Shown here one piece after another: positions 19,781-29,298 of a stretch of 64,000 bases of DNA. A program made the translations under genes and the position numbers. This DNA comes from Clostridia bacterium (GTDB lineage Bacteria > Bacillota > Clostridia > Christensenellales > CAG-314), in the NCBI GenBank assembly GCA_017500855.1, contig JAFVYC010000026.1:1-64000 (forward strand), read 5' to 3'. Positions within the stretch are counted from its first letter, which is position 1. The number at the start of each line of letters is the position of its first letter. The notes under the pieces are model-generated. The model was not told the origin of the DNA. It saw nothing but the letters and a program-made list of their open reading frames with translations, and ran no database searches.

Positions 19781-21697
19781 CTACATATCGTTGCTTTTTG
19801 CTTGCACTTCGCCAAGAAGTTTTGCAACAAGATCTTCCACGCTCATCACGCCCATGTCGCCCTTTTTGCGATTGCGAACGGAAACTGCACCGCTTTCCTT
19901 TTCCTTTTCGCCAACAACAAGCATGTAGGGGATTTTTTGCAATTGCGCTTCACGAATACGGTAGCCCATTTTTTCGTTTCTTGCGTCAACTTCCGCACGG
20001 ATGCCAACTTGCAAAAGTTTTTGGCAAACTTGGTGTGCGTACTCTGCTTGGTTTTCGGAAATGGGAACAAGCATTACTTGAACGGGAGCAAGCCACAATG
20101 GGAATGCGCCTGCGTAGTGTTCCGTCAAAATTGCAATGAAGCGTTCGATGCTACCCAAAACAACACGGTGAATCATGACAGGACGGTGCTTTTCGCCGTC
20201 TTGTCCGATGTAGGTCAAGTCGAAACGTTCAGGCATTTGGAAGTCCAATTGAATTGTTCCACATTGCCAAGTTCTGCCAATGCTGTCTTCCAAGTGGAAG
20301 TCGATTTTGGGGCCGTAGAATGCGCCGTCGCCTTCGTTAATTTCGTAGTACTTGCCAAGTTTGTTCAAGGCGTTTTTGAGGGCGGAAATGGCGGAATTCC
20401 ATTGTTCGTCGGTACCCATGCTGTTTTCGGGGCGAGTGGAAAGTTCCAATTTGTACTTGAAGCCAAACACGCTGTACACCTTGTCGATGAGTTGAACAAC
20501 GTTTTCGATTTCGCTTTCGATTTGTTCCGGTGTCATGTAGATGTGGGCATCGTCTTGTGTGAAGCAACGCACTCTCATCAATCCGTGCAATGCGCCGGAA
20601 AGTTCGTGACGGTGAACAAGTCCAAGTTCGGCAACTCTTTCGGGCAAGTCACGGTAGCTGTGTGGCTTGCGCTTGTAGGCAAGCATGCCACCGGGGCAGT
20701 TCATTGGCTTGATTGCAAACTCTTCTTCGTCGATGTTGACAATGTACATGTTGTCTTTGTAGTGATCCCAGTGACCGCTACGAAGCCAAAGTTGTTGATT
20801 GAGCATAACAGGTGTTTTGATTTCTTGGTAGCCTGCCAAAACGTGCTCTTTGCGCCAAAAATCTTCCAAAGTGTTGCGAAGAACCATTCCCTTGGGGAAG
20901 AAGAATGGGAAGCCGGGGCCTTCCTCGAAGATGTCGAACAAATCCAATTCCTTGCCCAACTTTCTGTGGTCACGGCGCTTTGCTTCTTCAATGCGAACAA
21001 GGTATTCGTCCAGTTCAGCACGCTTTTCGAATGCTGTTCCGTAGATACGAGTGAGCATTTTGTTCTTTGTGTCGCCACGCCAGTAGGCGCCTGCAATGCT
21101 TGTGAGCTTGAACACTTTCAATTTGCCCGTGGAAGACATGTGTGGACCACGGCAAAGGTCAACGTAGTCGCCTTGACGGTACAAGGAAACAGTTTCCGCA
21201 TCCAATTCCGACAAGATTTCCACCTTGTAGTTGTCGCCATGGCTCTTGAAAAACTCAATTGCTTCCAATCTGCCAATTTCTTCACGCACGATAGGCAAAT
21301 TTTCCTTTACGATTTTTGCCATTTCGTTTTCGATTTTTTCCAAATCTTCCGGTGTTACAACTGCGCCTTCGAAGTCGATGTCGTAGTAGAAACCGTTTTT
21401 GATTGATGGGCCAATGGCAAATTTTGCATTTTTCCACAAACGGCTGATGGCTTGTGCCATCAAGTGCGCTGTTGAGTGGCGCAAAACTTCCAAGCCTTGT
21501 TCATCCCTTAGTGTGAACAATTTGAAGTCCACGTCTTTGTTGATAATTTTGTCCAATTGGCACATTTCGCCGTCGATTTCGCAACAAACGGCGTTTCTTG
21601 CAAGCCCCATAGAAATGCTTTCTGCAACTTGCAATGCCGAAACCGGTTGTTGGAATTGTTTGATACTGCCATCCGGCAATCTAACGTTGATAGCCAT
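19781..21697 (-). CDS. thrS: Threonyl-tRNA synthetase
   Basis: This 638-residue class II synthetase has the TGS domain (1-60) and the editing domain with HSTAHLMAQA. The catalytic core contains MNCPGG, RVRCFTQDDAHIY and IHRVVLGSIERF, whose Cys and His residues fit the active-site zinc. A C-terminal anticodon domain follows. SD GGAGGG precedes the ATG. It has its own promoter and a T-box leader, so expression should rise when uncharged tRNA-Thr accumulates. Confidence 0.98.
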   Translation of the reverse strand: MAINVRLPDGSIKQFQQPVSALQVAESISMGLARNAVCCEIDGEMCQLDKIINKDVDFKLFTLRDEQGLEVLRHSTAHLMAQAISRLWKNAKFAIGPSIKNGFYYDIDFEGAVVTPEDLEKIENEMAKIVKENLPIVREEIGRLEAIEFFKSHGDNYKVEILSELDAETVSLYRQGDYVDLCRGPHMSSTGKLKVFKLTSIAGAYWRGDTKNKMLTRIYGTAFEKRAELDEYLVRIEEAKRRDHRKLGKELDLFDIFEEGPGFPFFFPKGMVLRNTLEDFWRKEHVLAGYQEIKTPVMLNQQLWLRSGHWDHYKDNMYIVNIDEEEFAIKPMNCPGGMLAYKRKPHSYRDLPERVAELGLVHRHELSGALHGLMRVRCFTQDDAHIYMTPEQIESEIENVVQLIDKVYSVFGFKYKLELSTRPENSMGTDEQWNSAISALKNALNKLGKYYEINEGDGAFYGPKIDFHLEDSIGRTWQCGTIQLDFQMPERFDLTYIGQDGEKHRPVMIHRVVLGSIERFIAILTEHYAGAFPLWLAPVQVMLVPISENQAEYAHQVCQKLLQVGIRAEVDARNEKMGYRIREAQLQKIPYMLVVGEKEKESGAVSVRNRKKGDMGVMSVEDLVAKLLGEVQAKSNDM

Positions 21698-21709
21698 AGT
21701 TCCCTCCTT

Positions 21710-21935
21710 GAAATAAAAAAATCCTTATGACAAAATATCATAAGGACGAAAAATTTTCCGTGGTTCCACCTTAATTGACGGCAAGCGCCGTCCACTCTTT
21801 TTTGCTTTTTTCGCAAAGCAAATGCGTGCCAACAAAGTGGTACCAAACAATTTCGTTTGCGACAATCACACCATCTGCCACTCTCTGAAAAACTACCTTT
21901 GTTTGACGTGTCTTTGTTTACGGCATATAAACATA
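21710..21935 (-). promoter_or_regulatory. T-box riboswitch of thrS
   Basis: On the minus strand the T-box core AAGGTGGAACCACGG is present at 21758-21772. It is followed by a terminator stem (21721-21747, about 9 bp) and seven T. Upstream are Stem I hallmarks AGAGAG and GATGGTG. A likely specifier ACC at 21839-21841 (Thr), followed by a purine, is in the expected place. Uncharged tRNA-Thr would pair with the T-box bulge and prevent termination. Confidence 0.92.
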
Positions 21936-21940
21936 CTCCT

Positions 21941-21969
21941 ATTTTAGTACTCAACCAAAAATTAGTCAA
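21941..21969 (-). promoter_or_regulatory. Promoter of thrS
   Basis: TTGACT (21964-21969), 17 bp, TAAAAT (21941-21946) on the minus strand, directly upstream of the T-box leader. Confidence 0.85.
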
Positions 21970-21982
21970 CTGTTTTGAACAA

Positions 21983-22735
21983 CTATTCCAAAGGAAAATG
22001 TTGTGTTTTGAACAAATTTTGCATGAAGTGGCAAAATTCCTGCCCGGGCTTGGTTTTGTAGCACAACTTGACGTTTGTTGCATTCAAACAAAGCAGAGTC
22101 AAGGCAATTTCCTCTTCCATTGTGGCATTTTGCGCCAACGAGTACAACGGCGCAACAACCTTGCCGGAAGTTGTGAACAATTGGTAGCCGTCGTTGTGCA
22201 TTGTCACAGTCAGCAAGTCGGATTTGTGCGGTTGCGATTGCAACAGGTAGCGGAAAAAGTCGCAAAGCGCTTGGTCGTCGTAGTCGAGCAAATTGCCCTC
22301 CTGCACCATTTCCACCAATTCTTGCCACTTGCCTTTTAGCCATTTCAATGCAAAATTGTAGTAGCCCTCCACAAAAATGGGTTTGTCGGCATCCAACACG
22401 GTGGAAACAAAAGTTTTGTCGGCGTGGTTGTCGAGTGTGGAAAGCGTGTTGACAAGCAAATTTTGCCAAAAACCACCTCTTGTCAAGCCCAGTTTTTGTC
22501 TTATATAAATGTTTTTGTAGCCCAACGAAAGCGTTTCGGCAACGGCTTCTACAATTTGCTTTTTTGCAACGTAGGCAAAAAGTTGATTTGTTGCCACACT
22601 CAAAAACACCGTGTCCTTGCAGGAATAGTAGGTGCTGATACCACCCGACTGTTGCAAAAATTCGGCAAGTTTGTTGTGGATGTGTTCAAGTAGATACTGC
22701 CGTGAAGTTGGCATTGCAATGGTTGCTTCGAACAT
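21983..22735 (-). CDS. YtxC-like protein (putative sporulation protein)
   Basis: This 250-residue protein has no signal peptide or membrane segment. The middle segment FALKWLKGKWQELVEMVQEG and the following FFRYLL resemble the YtxC family, where a similar FRLKDYLEELEEIVDKAV segment precedes a short helical domain. YtxC also neighbours thrS in Bacillus. Its molecular role is unknown. No clear SD precedes the ATG at 22735, so a later start is possible. The match is weak and leans on context. Confidence 0.5.
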   Translation of the reverse strand: MFEATIAMPTSRQYLLEHIHNKLAEFLQQSGGISTYYSCKDTVFLSVATNQLFAYVAKKQIVEAVAETLSLGYKNIYIRQKLGLTRGGFWQNLLVNTLSTLDNHADKTFVSTVLDADKPIFVEGYYNFALKWLKGKWQELVEMVQEGNLLDYDDQALCDFFRYLLQSQPHKSDLLTVTMHNDGYQLFTTSGKVVAPLYSLAQNATMEEEIALTLLCLNATNVKLCYKTKPGQEFCHFMQNLFKTQHFPLE

Positions 22736-22797
22736 AGTTGTAGTTTATGCAACGTCTACGGCAAATATTTGGCAACGACAAATTATGCCAAGAAGGG

Positions 22798-23472
22798 CTA
22801 CTTTTTCATTGTCCTTGTCCACTGCTTGTCTTGGCTACTGACACGCAAAGAATCCCTCATTTTTTGCAAAGCCTTGTTGTAGCAAAAATCGTTGAGATTT
22901 TTTCCTTGATTTTGCATGAAGTGCTTGGTTTTGGTGGGATTTTTTGCCATTGCAGTTGCCACGAGCCAAGCAACAGCCATGTCTACGTAGTAGCCCTTTG
23001 CAACAACTTGCAAGCAAATTTCAAAAACTTTGTCCAAATGGCTGTCGTCCAAGAAGTTACCCAGCAAGTTGACAATGCCGTAGCGAGCAACGAATGGTCT
23101 GCCGTCACGTGCCATTTGGCAAAACAGTTGGAAATAGTTTTCTACGTCTTGTTTGACATTTTTGACAATGCAACCGTCGCAAACAGCCCAGTTTTCCAAA
23201 GTGCTTGCCAACTGCCAAAGCAAAGGCTGTTTTTGGCAAAAAGGCAACTTTGCACTGCTAACAACCATTGCAACAATCATGTCTACTTCAAAAAACTGAT
23301 GTGTGGGAAACTGCAAAACTTGGCTAACTGTGAACGTTTTGGAAAGTTTGCGCAAGAAAGGCACGGTGCAACCGATTGTTGGCACACCGCTGTTGACAAT
23401 TTTTGCATTGAATTGGTTGTAGGCAGGGTTGGCATTTTGTTGCAAGTACTCCACCAATTGCAAATAGTTCAC
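22798..23472 (-). CDS. DNA alkylation repair protein (AlkD-like HEAT-repeat family)
   Basis: This 224-residue helical protein starts with a GTG (AAGGAAG 6 nt upstream). It contains GVPTIGCTVPFLRKLSK and the helical repeat segment DMAVAWLVATAMAKNP, which fit the PF08713 alkylation-repair family. AlkD members remove bulky alkylated bases without flipping them. A smaller subgroup is catalytically uncharacterised, and this protein is at the short end of the family. It lies downstream of the acpP terminator. Confidence 0.8.
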   Translation of the reverse strand: MNYLQLVEYLQQNANPAYNQFNAKIVNSGVPTIGCTVPFLRKLSKTFTVSQVLQFPTHQFFEVDMIVAMVVSSAKLPFCQKQPLLWQLASTLENWAVCDGCIVKNVKQDVENYFQLFCQMARDGRPFVARYGIVNLLGNFLDDSHLDKVFEICLQVVAKGYYVDMAVAWLVATAMAKNPTKTKHFMQNQGKNLNDFCYNKALQKMRDSLRVSSQDKQWTRTMKK

Positions 23473-23512
23473 GTGATACTTCCTTTATCTATATATATGT
23501 GTGAAAAACAAC

Positions 23513-23545
23513 ATTAAAAAAGTCTAGGACTTTGCGCCCTAGACT
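23513..23545 (-). terminator. Terminator after acpP
   Basis: A perfect 8-bp stem (AGTCTAGG with CCTAGACT) and 9-nt loop, followed by six T on the minus strand. Confidence 0.92.
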
Positions 23546-23558
23546 TGATTTGCAAAAG

Positions 23559-23789
23559 TTATTTACCTTGTGCTTCGATGTACTTAACAATTGCATCAAC
23601 AGTTACAAGTTCGTTTGCAACTTCATCGGGAACGGTGATGCCAAAGCTATCTTCCAAGGACATGAGCATTTCAACAACGTCAAGGCTGTCTGCATGAAGA
23701 TCAGTAACAACGTTAGATTCCATTGTGATGCTGTCGGCAGAAACGTTGAGTTGTTCTGCAAGAAGCTTGCGTACTTTTTCAAAAACCAT
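23559..23789 (-). CDS. acpP: Acyl carrier protein
   Basis: This 76-residue acidic protein has the phosphopantetheine attachment motif DSLD, with the Ser at residue 35, and the typical helix III start (VPDEVANELVTVDAIVKYI). It carries growing acyl chains for fatty-acid synthesis. SD AGGAGG lies 7 nt before the ATG. It is transcribed alone from its own promoter. Confidence 0.97.
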   Translation of the reverse strand: MVFEKVRKLLAEQLNVSADSITMESNVVTDLHADSLDVVEMLMSLEDSFGITVPDEVANELVTVDAIVKYIEAQGK

Positions 23790-23819
23790 GGTTATATCCT
23801 CCTAGTATTTGGTATCTAT

Positions 23820-23848
23820 ATTATAGTACACAATTGTTAAATTTTCAA
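23820..23848 (-). promoter_or_regulatory. Promoter of acpP
   Basis: TTGAAA (23843-23848), 17 bp, TATAAT (23820-23825) on the minus strand, about 30 nt upstream of the ATG. Confidence 0.85.
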
Positions 23849-23889
23849 GTGTTTTTCACATATTTTGTAAAAAAACAATATTCTATACC

Positions 23890-24093
23890 ATGAAACACTG
23901 CAACAGAAAGAGATTTTTGAACGAACAAACCTACTTAGACACCGTTTGCAAGCGACGTTGCCCCAAACAGCCAAAGCATGTTCCACCACCAAACGGGTTG
24001 AATTGCAGTTTGACAACGCCAAAAGGCACAATCAGTTTCTACTGCAACGACTACTCGCAAGGCATCAGCATCGACTGGAAAAACCATTGCTAA
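23890..24093 (+). CDS. Possible small Cys-rich protein, uncertain
   Basis: This 67-codon plus-strand frame would encode a basic protein with seven Cys, including CKRRC. It is listed because its codons follow the genome's habits (AAC, TAC, GAC, TGC, ATC, TTG), which is unexpected for random intergenic DNA. No SD precedes the ATG and no promoter is obvious. It could be a remnant of a larger gene. The rest of 23849-24164 shows nothing else. Confidence 0.3.
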   Translation: MKHCNRKRFLNEQTYLDTVCKRRCPKQPKHVPPPNGLNCSLTTPKGTISFYCNDYSQGISIDWKNHC

Positions 24094-24164
24094 AAGCAGG
24101 AAATGCTAGAAACAGCCTTGCAAACCACCGACACGTGGTCTAAAATAATGCATGTTAGCAAGTT

Positions 24165-24198
24165 AAACAAAAAGCACTCCACAAAGATGTGGAATGCT
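24165..24198 (-). terminator. Terminator after the GSYTG small protein
   Basis: A 10-bp stem (AGCATTCCAC with GTGGAGTGCT, one G-T pair) and 6-nt loop, followed by five T on the minus strand. Confidence 0.85.
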
Positions 24199-24229
24199 TT
24201 GCGTTGGAAAACCCAACTTGATTTTGCCG

Positions 24230-24421
24230 TTACAAATCGTCGGCGTCTTGTACCGGTTGCTCGTACTTACCGAAGCCTACCGGATTGCCTGTGTAACTCC
24301 CAAACGGGTCGCTTTCGCTTTCTTGGGATTTGGACTTAGACGTGCTTTTGGAAGCACCCGTAGTCTTGCTTTTTGTGTTTTTTGTTGTTTTTGTGCCAGA
24401 ACAATTTTTTGTGTTTTTCAT
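24230..24421 (-). CDS. Small conserved-looking protein with a DPFGSYTGNP...PVQDADDL tail
   Basis: This 63-residue protein has a Lys/Thr/Ser-rich, probably disordered N-terminal half (residues 1-34) and an ordered-looking tail with DPFGSYTGNP and PVQDADDL. The start is set at 24421 by AGGAGG 7 nt upstream; the frame opens 30 nt earlier. Small proteins with the same GSYTG and QDADDL motifs recur in Clostridia as hypotheticals, to my knowledge without a described function. It is a single-gene unit with its own terminator. Confidence 0.75.
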   Translation of the reverse strand: MKNTKNCSGTKTTKNTKSKTTGASKSTSKSKSQESESDPFGSYTGNPVGFGKYEQPVQDADDL

Positions 24422-24602
24422 ATCTGCACCTCCTAGCACTAGTATTGTCACAATCCATCAAATTATACACAGCAACGTACAAATTTTTGCAAAATTGTTG
24501 CAGTTCTTTGCCAACCGTTATGTTGCGTTTTTACACACACGTGTGCCACTTTTTGTGCAAAGCAATCAAACCTTTTGCAGATGAAAGTCTTTCTCGACAA
24601 AC

Positions 24603-24632
24603 AAAAAAAAGGTTGGTAGATGTCTACCAACC
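24603..24632 (-). terminator. Terminator after asnS
   Basis: A perfect 9-bp stem (GGTTGGTAG with CTACCAACC) and 4-nt loop, followed by eight T on the minus strand, 15 nt after the asnS stop. It ends the division cluster transcript. Nothing else is seen in 24452-24602. Confidence 0.92.
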
Positions 24633-24647
24633 CTTTTGAGCCTTTTT

Positions 24648-26042
24648 CTAGAATTGTGCGTTGCCAACTGTACGTGGGAATGGAAGAACGTCACGGATGT
24701 TTGCAACACCTGTGAGGTACATCACAAGGCGTTCAAAGCCAAGACCAAAGCCTGCGTGCTTTGTTCCACCGTACTTGCGAAGTTCCAAGTACCACCAGTA
24801 GTCTTCCTCTTTCAAGCCAAGTTCCTGCATTCTTTGCAAAAGCACATCCATGCGTTCTTCACGTTGGCTACCGCCAATAAGTTCGCCAACACCGGGAACA
24901 AGCATGTCCGTTGCGGCAACGGTTTTTCCGTCGTCGTTCAGGCGCATGTAGAAAGATTTGATTTCCTTTGGATAGTCGGTGACAAACACGGGGCCACCAA
25001 CGATTTTTTCCGTGAGGTATCTTTCGTGCTCCGTTGCAATGTCGCTACCCCAAGCAACGGGGAATTCAAATTCGCCGTTGTGTGGAGCAAGTTTTTCGAT
25101 TGCTTCCGTGTAGGACATGCGAACAAACGTGGAATCCACAAGTTTTGTCAATCTTTCCTTCAAGCCCTTGTCAACAAAGTTGTTGAAGAATTGGATTTCG
25201 TCGGCGCAAACCTTCAAAACGTGCCTGATAACGTACTTCAACATGTCTTCGGCAAGTTGCATGTCGTCAGCAAGGTCGGCAAATGCAATTTCCGGTTCGA
25301 TCATCCAAAATTCCGCTGCGTGGCGAAGTGTGTTGGATTTTTCCGCACGGAAAGTTGGGCCAAAGGTGTACACCTTGCCAAATGCCATTGCGTAGGTTTC
25401 GGCGTTGAGTTGACCGGAAACAGTCAAGTTTGCCGATTTTCCAAAGAAGTCCTTGGAGAAATCCACCTTGCCATCTTCCGTTTTTGCAACGTCGTTCAAG
25501 TCCAAAGTGGTAACTTTGAACATTTCCCCTGCGCCTTCGCAGTCGCTTGCTGTGATGAGTGGGGTGTGAACGTACACAAAGCCGTTTTGATGGAAGAAAC
25601 TGTGCAAAGCAAACGCTGCTTCCGAGCGAACACGCATGGTTGCGGAAATGAGGTTTGTTCTTGGGCGCAAGTGCGCAATTTCACGCAAAAATTCCACCGA
25701 GTGGCGCTTCTTTTGCAATGGGTAGTCGGCTGTGGAACGGCCTTCAATTTCAATTTGTGTTGCCTTTACTTCCAAAGGTTGCTTGTTTTGTGGGGTAAGC
25801 ACCACCACTCCGTGAACGACAAGCGCACTGCCAACGTTCAACTTGGCAATTTCTTGAAAGTTGTCGATTTGACCTTGTTCAAACACAATTTGCAAACTTT
25901 TGAAGCAACTTCCGTCGTTGAGTTCAATAAAACCAAACACCTTGGAATCTCTGATTGTTTTTGCCCAACCACACACGGTAACTTGTTTGCATGCGTAGTC
26001 GGCGCTGTTGGTAAATAAATCTTTTATAAGTAGTCGTTTCAT
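24648..26042 (-). CDS. asnS: Asparaginyl-tRNA synthetase
   Basis: This 464-residue class IIb synthetase has the N-terminal OB anticodon domain ([12 protein letters not shown]) and class II motifs, including [21 protein letters not shown] and the C-terminal [15 protein letters not shown]. The AsnRS assignment rests on overall resemblance and on RHAAEFWM. It starts 2 nt after the ftsZ stop with AAAGG 5 nt upstream, so it is translated from the division operon. No T-box is present, unlike thrS. It may serve division-linked supply or simply ride along. Confidence 0.95.
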   Translation of the reverse strand: MKRLLIKDLFTNSADYACKQVTVCGWAKTIRDSKVFGFIELNDGSCFKSLQIVFEQGQIDNFQEIAKLNVGSALVVHGVVVLTPQNKQPLEVKATQIEIEGRSTADYPLQKKRHSVEFLREIAHLRPRTNLISATMRVRSEAAFALHSFFHQNGFVYVHTPLITASDCEGAGEMFKVTTLDLNDVAKTEDGKVDFSKDFFGKSANLTVSGQLNAETYAMAFGKVYTFGPTFRAEKSNTLRHAAEFWMIEPEIAFADLADDMQLAEDMLKYVIRHVLKVCADEIQFFNNFVDKGLKERLTKLVDSTFVRMSYTEAIEKLAPHNGEFEFPVAWGSDIATEHERYLTEKIVGGPVFVTDYPKEIKSFYMRLNDDGKTVAATDMLVPGVGELIGGSQREERMDVLLQRMQELGLKEEDYWWYLELRKYGGTKHAGFGLGFERLVMYLTGVANIRDVLPFPRTVGNAQF

Positions 26043-26043
26043 G

Positions 26044-27207
26044 TTAACCTTTCATTTTTCTGAGGAATGGAGGAATGTTTTTGTCTTCGGAAACGTCCAC
26101 AACGCCCGACAAGTCGGACTTTGCTTCTGCCTTTGCGCCAAAGTATTCCGATGCTGTGCCTTTTGTTGTGCCAAAAGGTGTGGAAGCAGGAGTTGCAACG
26201 CCTGTGCGAGCAACGTTTGTTGCTGCAACTTGTGTTGCTGCTTCACTGCTGAAGAAAGATGCCGTGCCGTCGCCCGTGCCGGAGAAGCCCGTTGCAATGA
26301 GAGTTACTTGCACTTCGTCTTCCATGTTTTCGTCGAATGCAACGCCAAACAAAACGTTTGCGTCCGGCGCAATAACTTGGCGAACCAAGTCAACACCAAC
26401 TGTGACTTCGTCCAAAGTGAGGTCGTCGCCACCACGGAAGTTGACAATCAAACTAGATGCGCCTTGAATTGTCGTTTCCAACAATGGGGAGTACACAGCC
26501 TTGCGAATTGCGTCGATAGTTTTGTTTTTGCCCTTTCCTTCGCCAATGCCCATGTGAGCCATACCGCTGTTGACCATAACGCATTTGACGTCGGCAAGGT
26601 CCAAATTGATGCGACCGTCTTGCACAACAATTTCGGTGATGCCACGAATGCCTTGCAACAAAATTTCGTCTGCCTTTACAAATGCATCCTTGATGGAGAA
26701 GTTCTTGTCCCTGTTGAGTTTTTCGTTTTGAACGATAACCAAAGAGTCTACGTTGCCCTTGAGGTTTTCAATGCCCAATTCGGCATTTTTCATACGGCGA
26801 GCGCCTTCAAAATTGAATGGCTTTGTCACAACGGCAATTGTGAGAATGCCCAATTCCTTTGCAATGCTTGCAACAACGGGAGCAGCGCCTGTGCCTGTGC
26901 CACCACCCATACCGGCAGCAATAAACAGCAAGTCCACGCCTTGAAGCGCATTTTGAATGTCTTCACGGCTTTCTTCGGCTGCTTCACGGCCAATTTCGGG
27001 GTTTGCGCCTGCGCCAAGGCCCTTTGTCAACTTTTCGCCAATTGCCATTTTCTTTGCGGAAAGTTTGCTGAGCGCTTGTTGGTCGGTGTTCATTGCAATA
27101 AATTCAACGTTGCGAATGCCTGCTTGCATCATGCTGTTGACAGCATTTCCACCGCCACCGCCAACGCCTACAATCATGATTCTTGCGATATTTCCTGTAT
27201 AATCCAT
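26044..27207 (-). CDS. ftsZ: Cell division GTPase FtsZ
   Basis: This 387-residue tubulin homologue has the GTP-binding signature [13 protein letters not shown], the N-terminal [14 protein letters not shown] and the T7-loop region. A variable linker leads to a C-terminal peptide ([11 protein letters not shown]) matching the conserved tail that binds FtsA and other partners. It forms the division ring. SD AAGGAG precedes the ATG. It follows ftsA and is followed by asnS, not by the spoIIGA-sigE-sigG genes usual in sporulating Clostridia. Confidence 0.98.
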   Translation of the reverse strand: MDYTGNIARIMIVGVGGGGGNAVNSMMQAGIRNVEFIAMNTDQQALSKLSAKKMAIGEKLTKGLGAGANPEIGREAAEESREDIQNALQGVDLLFIAAGMGGGTGTGAAPVVASIAKELGILTIAVVTKPFNFEGARRMKNAELGIENLKGNVDSLVIVQNEKLNRDKNFSIKDAFVKADEILLQGIRGITEIVVQDGRINLDLADVKCVMVNSGMAHMGIGEGKGKNKTIDAIRKAVYSPLLETTIQGASSLIVNFRGGDDLTLDEVTVGVDLVRQVIAPDANVLFGVAFDENMEDEVQVTLIATGFSGTGDGTASFFSSEAATQVAATNVARTGVATPASTPFGTTKGTASEYFGAKAEAKSDLSGVVDVSEDKNIPPFLRKMKG

Positions 27208-27228
27208 AAGACTTGTCTCCTTTATAGT

Positions 27229-28377
27229 CTAGTTTTTGCGAAAGATAGAAAAAATGCTCTTTTTGCGTTTGGGAAGCATCACTGCTTCGTGGAGCAATCC
27301 GTAGCAAGAAGTGTACTCGTTGCGACGGGTTTGTGGGTTTGCGCTGTCGTAGGTAACGATGGGTTTGCCAAGGAAAGTAGACAACTTGTCGGCACCACCA
27401 CGAAGGTAGGTCAATCCGCCACCTGTCAAAATCACAGGTGTTGTTGCAGGAATTTCCTTGTCGCAGTAGCGGAAACTCTTGATGATGTACTCGGCAATTT
27501 GTTCAATTCTTGCCGAAACAACGTCGTTTGTTTTGGTTGCATCCATCATGCGACCGTTGACTGTGTAGGAATCGCCTTCTTGGAATTCCAAGTTGAGGTT
27601 GATTTTGCCAAGCAATGCCATTGCAAAGTTGAAGTCGCAACCCAACACACTGCAAATGTCGCTTGCAAGATAGCCACTGCCAAGCGCAAACGTGCGTGCA
27701 AACAACAAACTGTTGCCACTTGTCAGCATCACGTTGGACGTGATGTGGCCAACGTCAATTACCAACGCAGTGTTGGCAACGCCCATTGTGGAAGCAATCC
27801 AGTGCGATTGCGCATCGCAAGTGGCAACGTACTTGACGTCCTTGATGCCCATTTGCGACAAAACGGGGGAAACTGTTTTGTAGAAATAGTTGCGCATAAA
27901 GGAGAAAGAAACCAAACCCGTCAATTTGTTGGCAATTGCGCCAACAGGGTTTGTGGTTTTGATTGCTCCATCCAAAATGTAGTACACAGGCTTGCCACCC
28001 AACGGAATAAGTTCCGAACCACCGGCAATGATGTCGGCTTTGTGGATGATGTCTTGCGTGTCGTCGAAATCAATTTTCTTTTTGGAGTGGAAAGTCAGCG
28101 ATGCTTCGCTTGTTTCCGTAACGGAGAACACACCGGGAACGCCCACAACAATTTGCTTGATGGGTGTGCTCATTTTGGCGGACACTTGCGAAATTGCATC
28201 CTTTACTGCGCCGGCAATTGTTTCCGGTTCGTACCAAACGCTGTCGTCAAAACCGTTGTAGGAAACTTGTCCCACTGCTTTGATGATGAAATCGCCTTTT
28301 TCCGACACCTTGGATGCTGCCATGCAGGTGATTTTTCCAGATCCAAAATCCAGTACTGTTACAAAATTATCTTTCAT
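27229..28377 (-). CDS. ftsA: Cell division protein FtsA
   Basis: This 382-residue actin-like ATPase has LDFGSGKITCMAAS (phosphate 1), the inserted 1C domain, LVIDVGHITSNVML (phosphate 2) and VILTGGGLTYLRG (adenosine motif). A C-terminal amphipathic helix ends KKSIFSIFRKN, which anchors the protein to the membrane. The start is set at 28377 because AGAGG lies 7 nt upstream and the family N-terminus begins there. It tethers FtsZ filaments. Confidence 0.93.
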   Translation of the reverse strand: MKDNFVTVLDFGSGKITCMAASKVSEKGDFIIKAVGQVSYNGFDDSVWYEPETIAGAVKDAISQVSAKMSTPIKQIVVGVPGVFSVTETSEASLTFHSKKKIDFDDTQDIIHKADIIAGGSELIPLGGKPVYYILDGAIKTTNPVGAIANKLTGLVSFSFMRNYFYKTVSPVLSQMGIKDVKYVATCDAQSHWIASTMGVANTALVIDVGHITSNVMLTSGNSLLFARTFALGSGYLASDICSVLGCDFNFAMALLGKINLNLEFQEGDSYTVNGRMMDATKTNDVVSARIEQIAEYIIKSFRYCDKEIPATTPVILTGGGLTYLRGGADKLSTFLGKPIVTYDSANPQTRRNEYTSCYGLLHEAVMLPKRKKSIFSIFRKN

Positions 28378-28393
28378 AGAACTGCCTCTTTGG

Positions 28394-29194
28394 TTAATTT
28401 TTTGGGGTGATGATTGTTCCATCGCCCAGAACGGTGATTACCACACCATCCTTTTGCATGTCAAGTGTTTCGTTGAAGTACACGCTCAATGCATCGATCA
28501 ACCTGGACTGGAATTCTTGCTCCGGTTGTTGAACGACAATTTTGGCGCCAACTCTTGTTGACACAACAAAGTTGCCGTACGAATCCATGCTGAACACGTT
28601 GCCTTGTCCAATTACTGAAGGGATTTCTTCCATTTCCAACTTGCATTGCCACAAAGCGGAAAAACTTTGCAACGTGTAGTTCAATGCCTTGTTGTTGGCG
28701 TCGGAAGCAAACACCAACGGTTTGCCCACTTGATTTTGTAGCACGTCTCTTGTTCCAAAAACTGATGTGATGTCCACAGGTGTGAACTCTACATCTTGTG
28801 GTTGGCAAACGTACCCAAAACTGTCCAGGTACACGTCTACGCCGGCAATTTCCACCTTGGCAACAACAACTGTTTTGACAACGTGAACTTCCACAAGGTT
28901 GGGGAAGTACTTGACTACACCGATTGCTCGCCAACCGCTGTTTTGCGGATTGGTGTTGACGCTTTGCATCAGTTCTCCCTTAGACAACGTCACAATGTTT
29001 TTGCCCTTGCAAAATTGCAAAACGTCGTTTTCCGTTGGCATGTTGGAGCCTTCCACGTAGCTTGTTTCGGTGGAGTCAAAATTGTAGTAAACAATGCGTG
29101 CGTCGTTGATAGAAAAAATGCTGGACAAACACACTGCCGACACTGCGACAATGGCAACCACAACTATCAAAACTAATAACTTGTTATTTTCCAC
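28394..29194 (-). CDS. ftsQ: FtsQ/DivIB-type division protein
   Basis: This 266-residue protein has a very short cytoplasmic tail, one membrane segment (about 5-27) and an extracytoplasmic part with a POTRA-like segment (FPNLVEVHVVKTVVVAKVEIAG) followed by a beta domain. FtsQ/DivIB scaffolds FtsL and FtsB in the divisome. A frame opens at a TTG (29224) without SD; the GTG at 29194 has AGAGAGG 6 nt upstream and is preferred. The order murA-ftsQ-ftsA-ftsZ supports the call. Confidence 0.82.
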   Translation of the reverse strand: MENNKLLVLIVVVAIVAVSAVCLSSIFSINDARIVYYNFDSTETSYVEGSNMPTENDVLQFCKGKNIVTLSKGELMQSVNTNPQNSGWRAIGVVKYFPNLVEVHVVKTVVVAKVEIAGVDVYLDSFGYVCQPQDVEFTPVDITSVFGTRDVLQNQVGKPLVFASDANNKALNYTLQSFSALWQCKLEMEEIPSVIGQGNVFSMDSYGNFVVSTRVGAKIVVQQPEQEFQSRLIDALSVYFNETLDMQKDGVVITVLGDGTIITPKN

Positions 29195-29298
29195 AATTTG
29201 CCTCTCTGAATAGGGGTGTATCAATGATTCATCGTGTGTTGATGATTTTGTAGGTGCAAATGTTTCGACACTTGCCCACTCTACTATTGATTTTATAT

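Noticed and set aside
19802-21406. 534-codon open frame on the plus strand
   Set aside because: It is antisense to thrS and is explained by codon bias.
26008-28410. 800-codon open frame on the plus strand
   Set aside because: It lies antisense to ftsZ and ftsA, both with family motifs, good starts and SDs. It has no SD and its residue mix is Cys/His/Asn-rich. It reflects codon bias.
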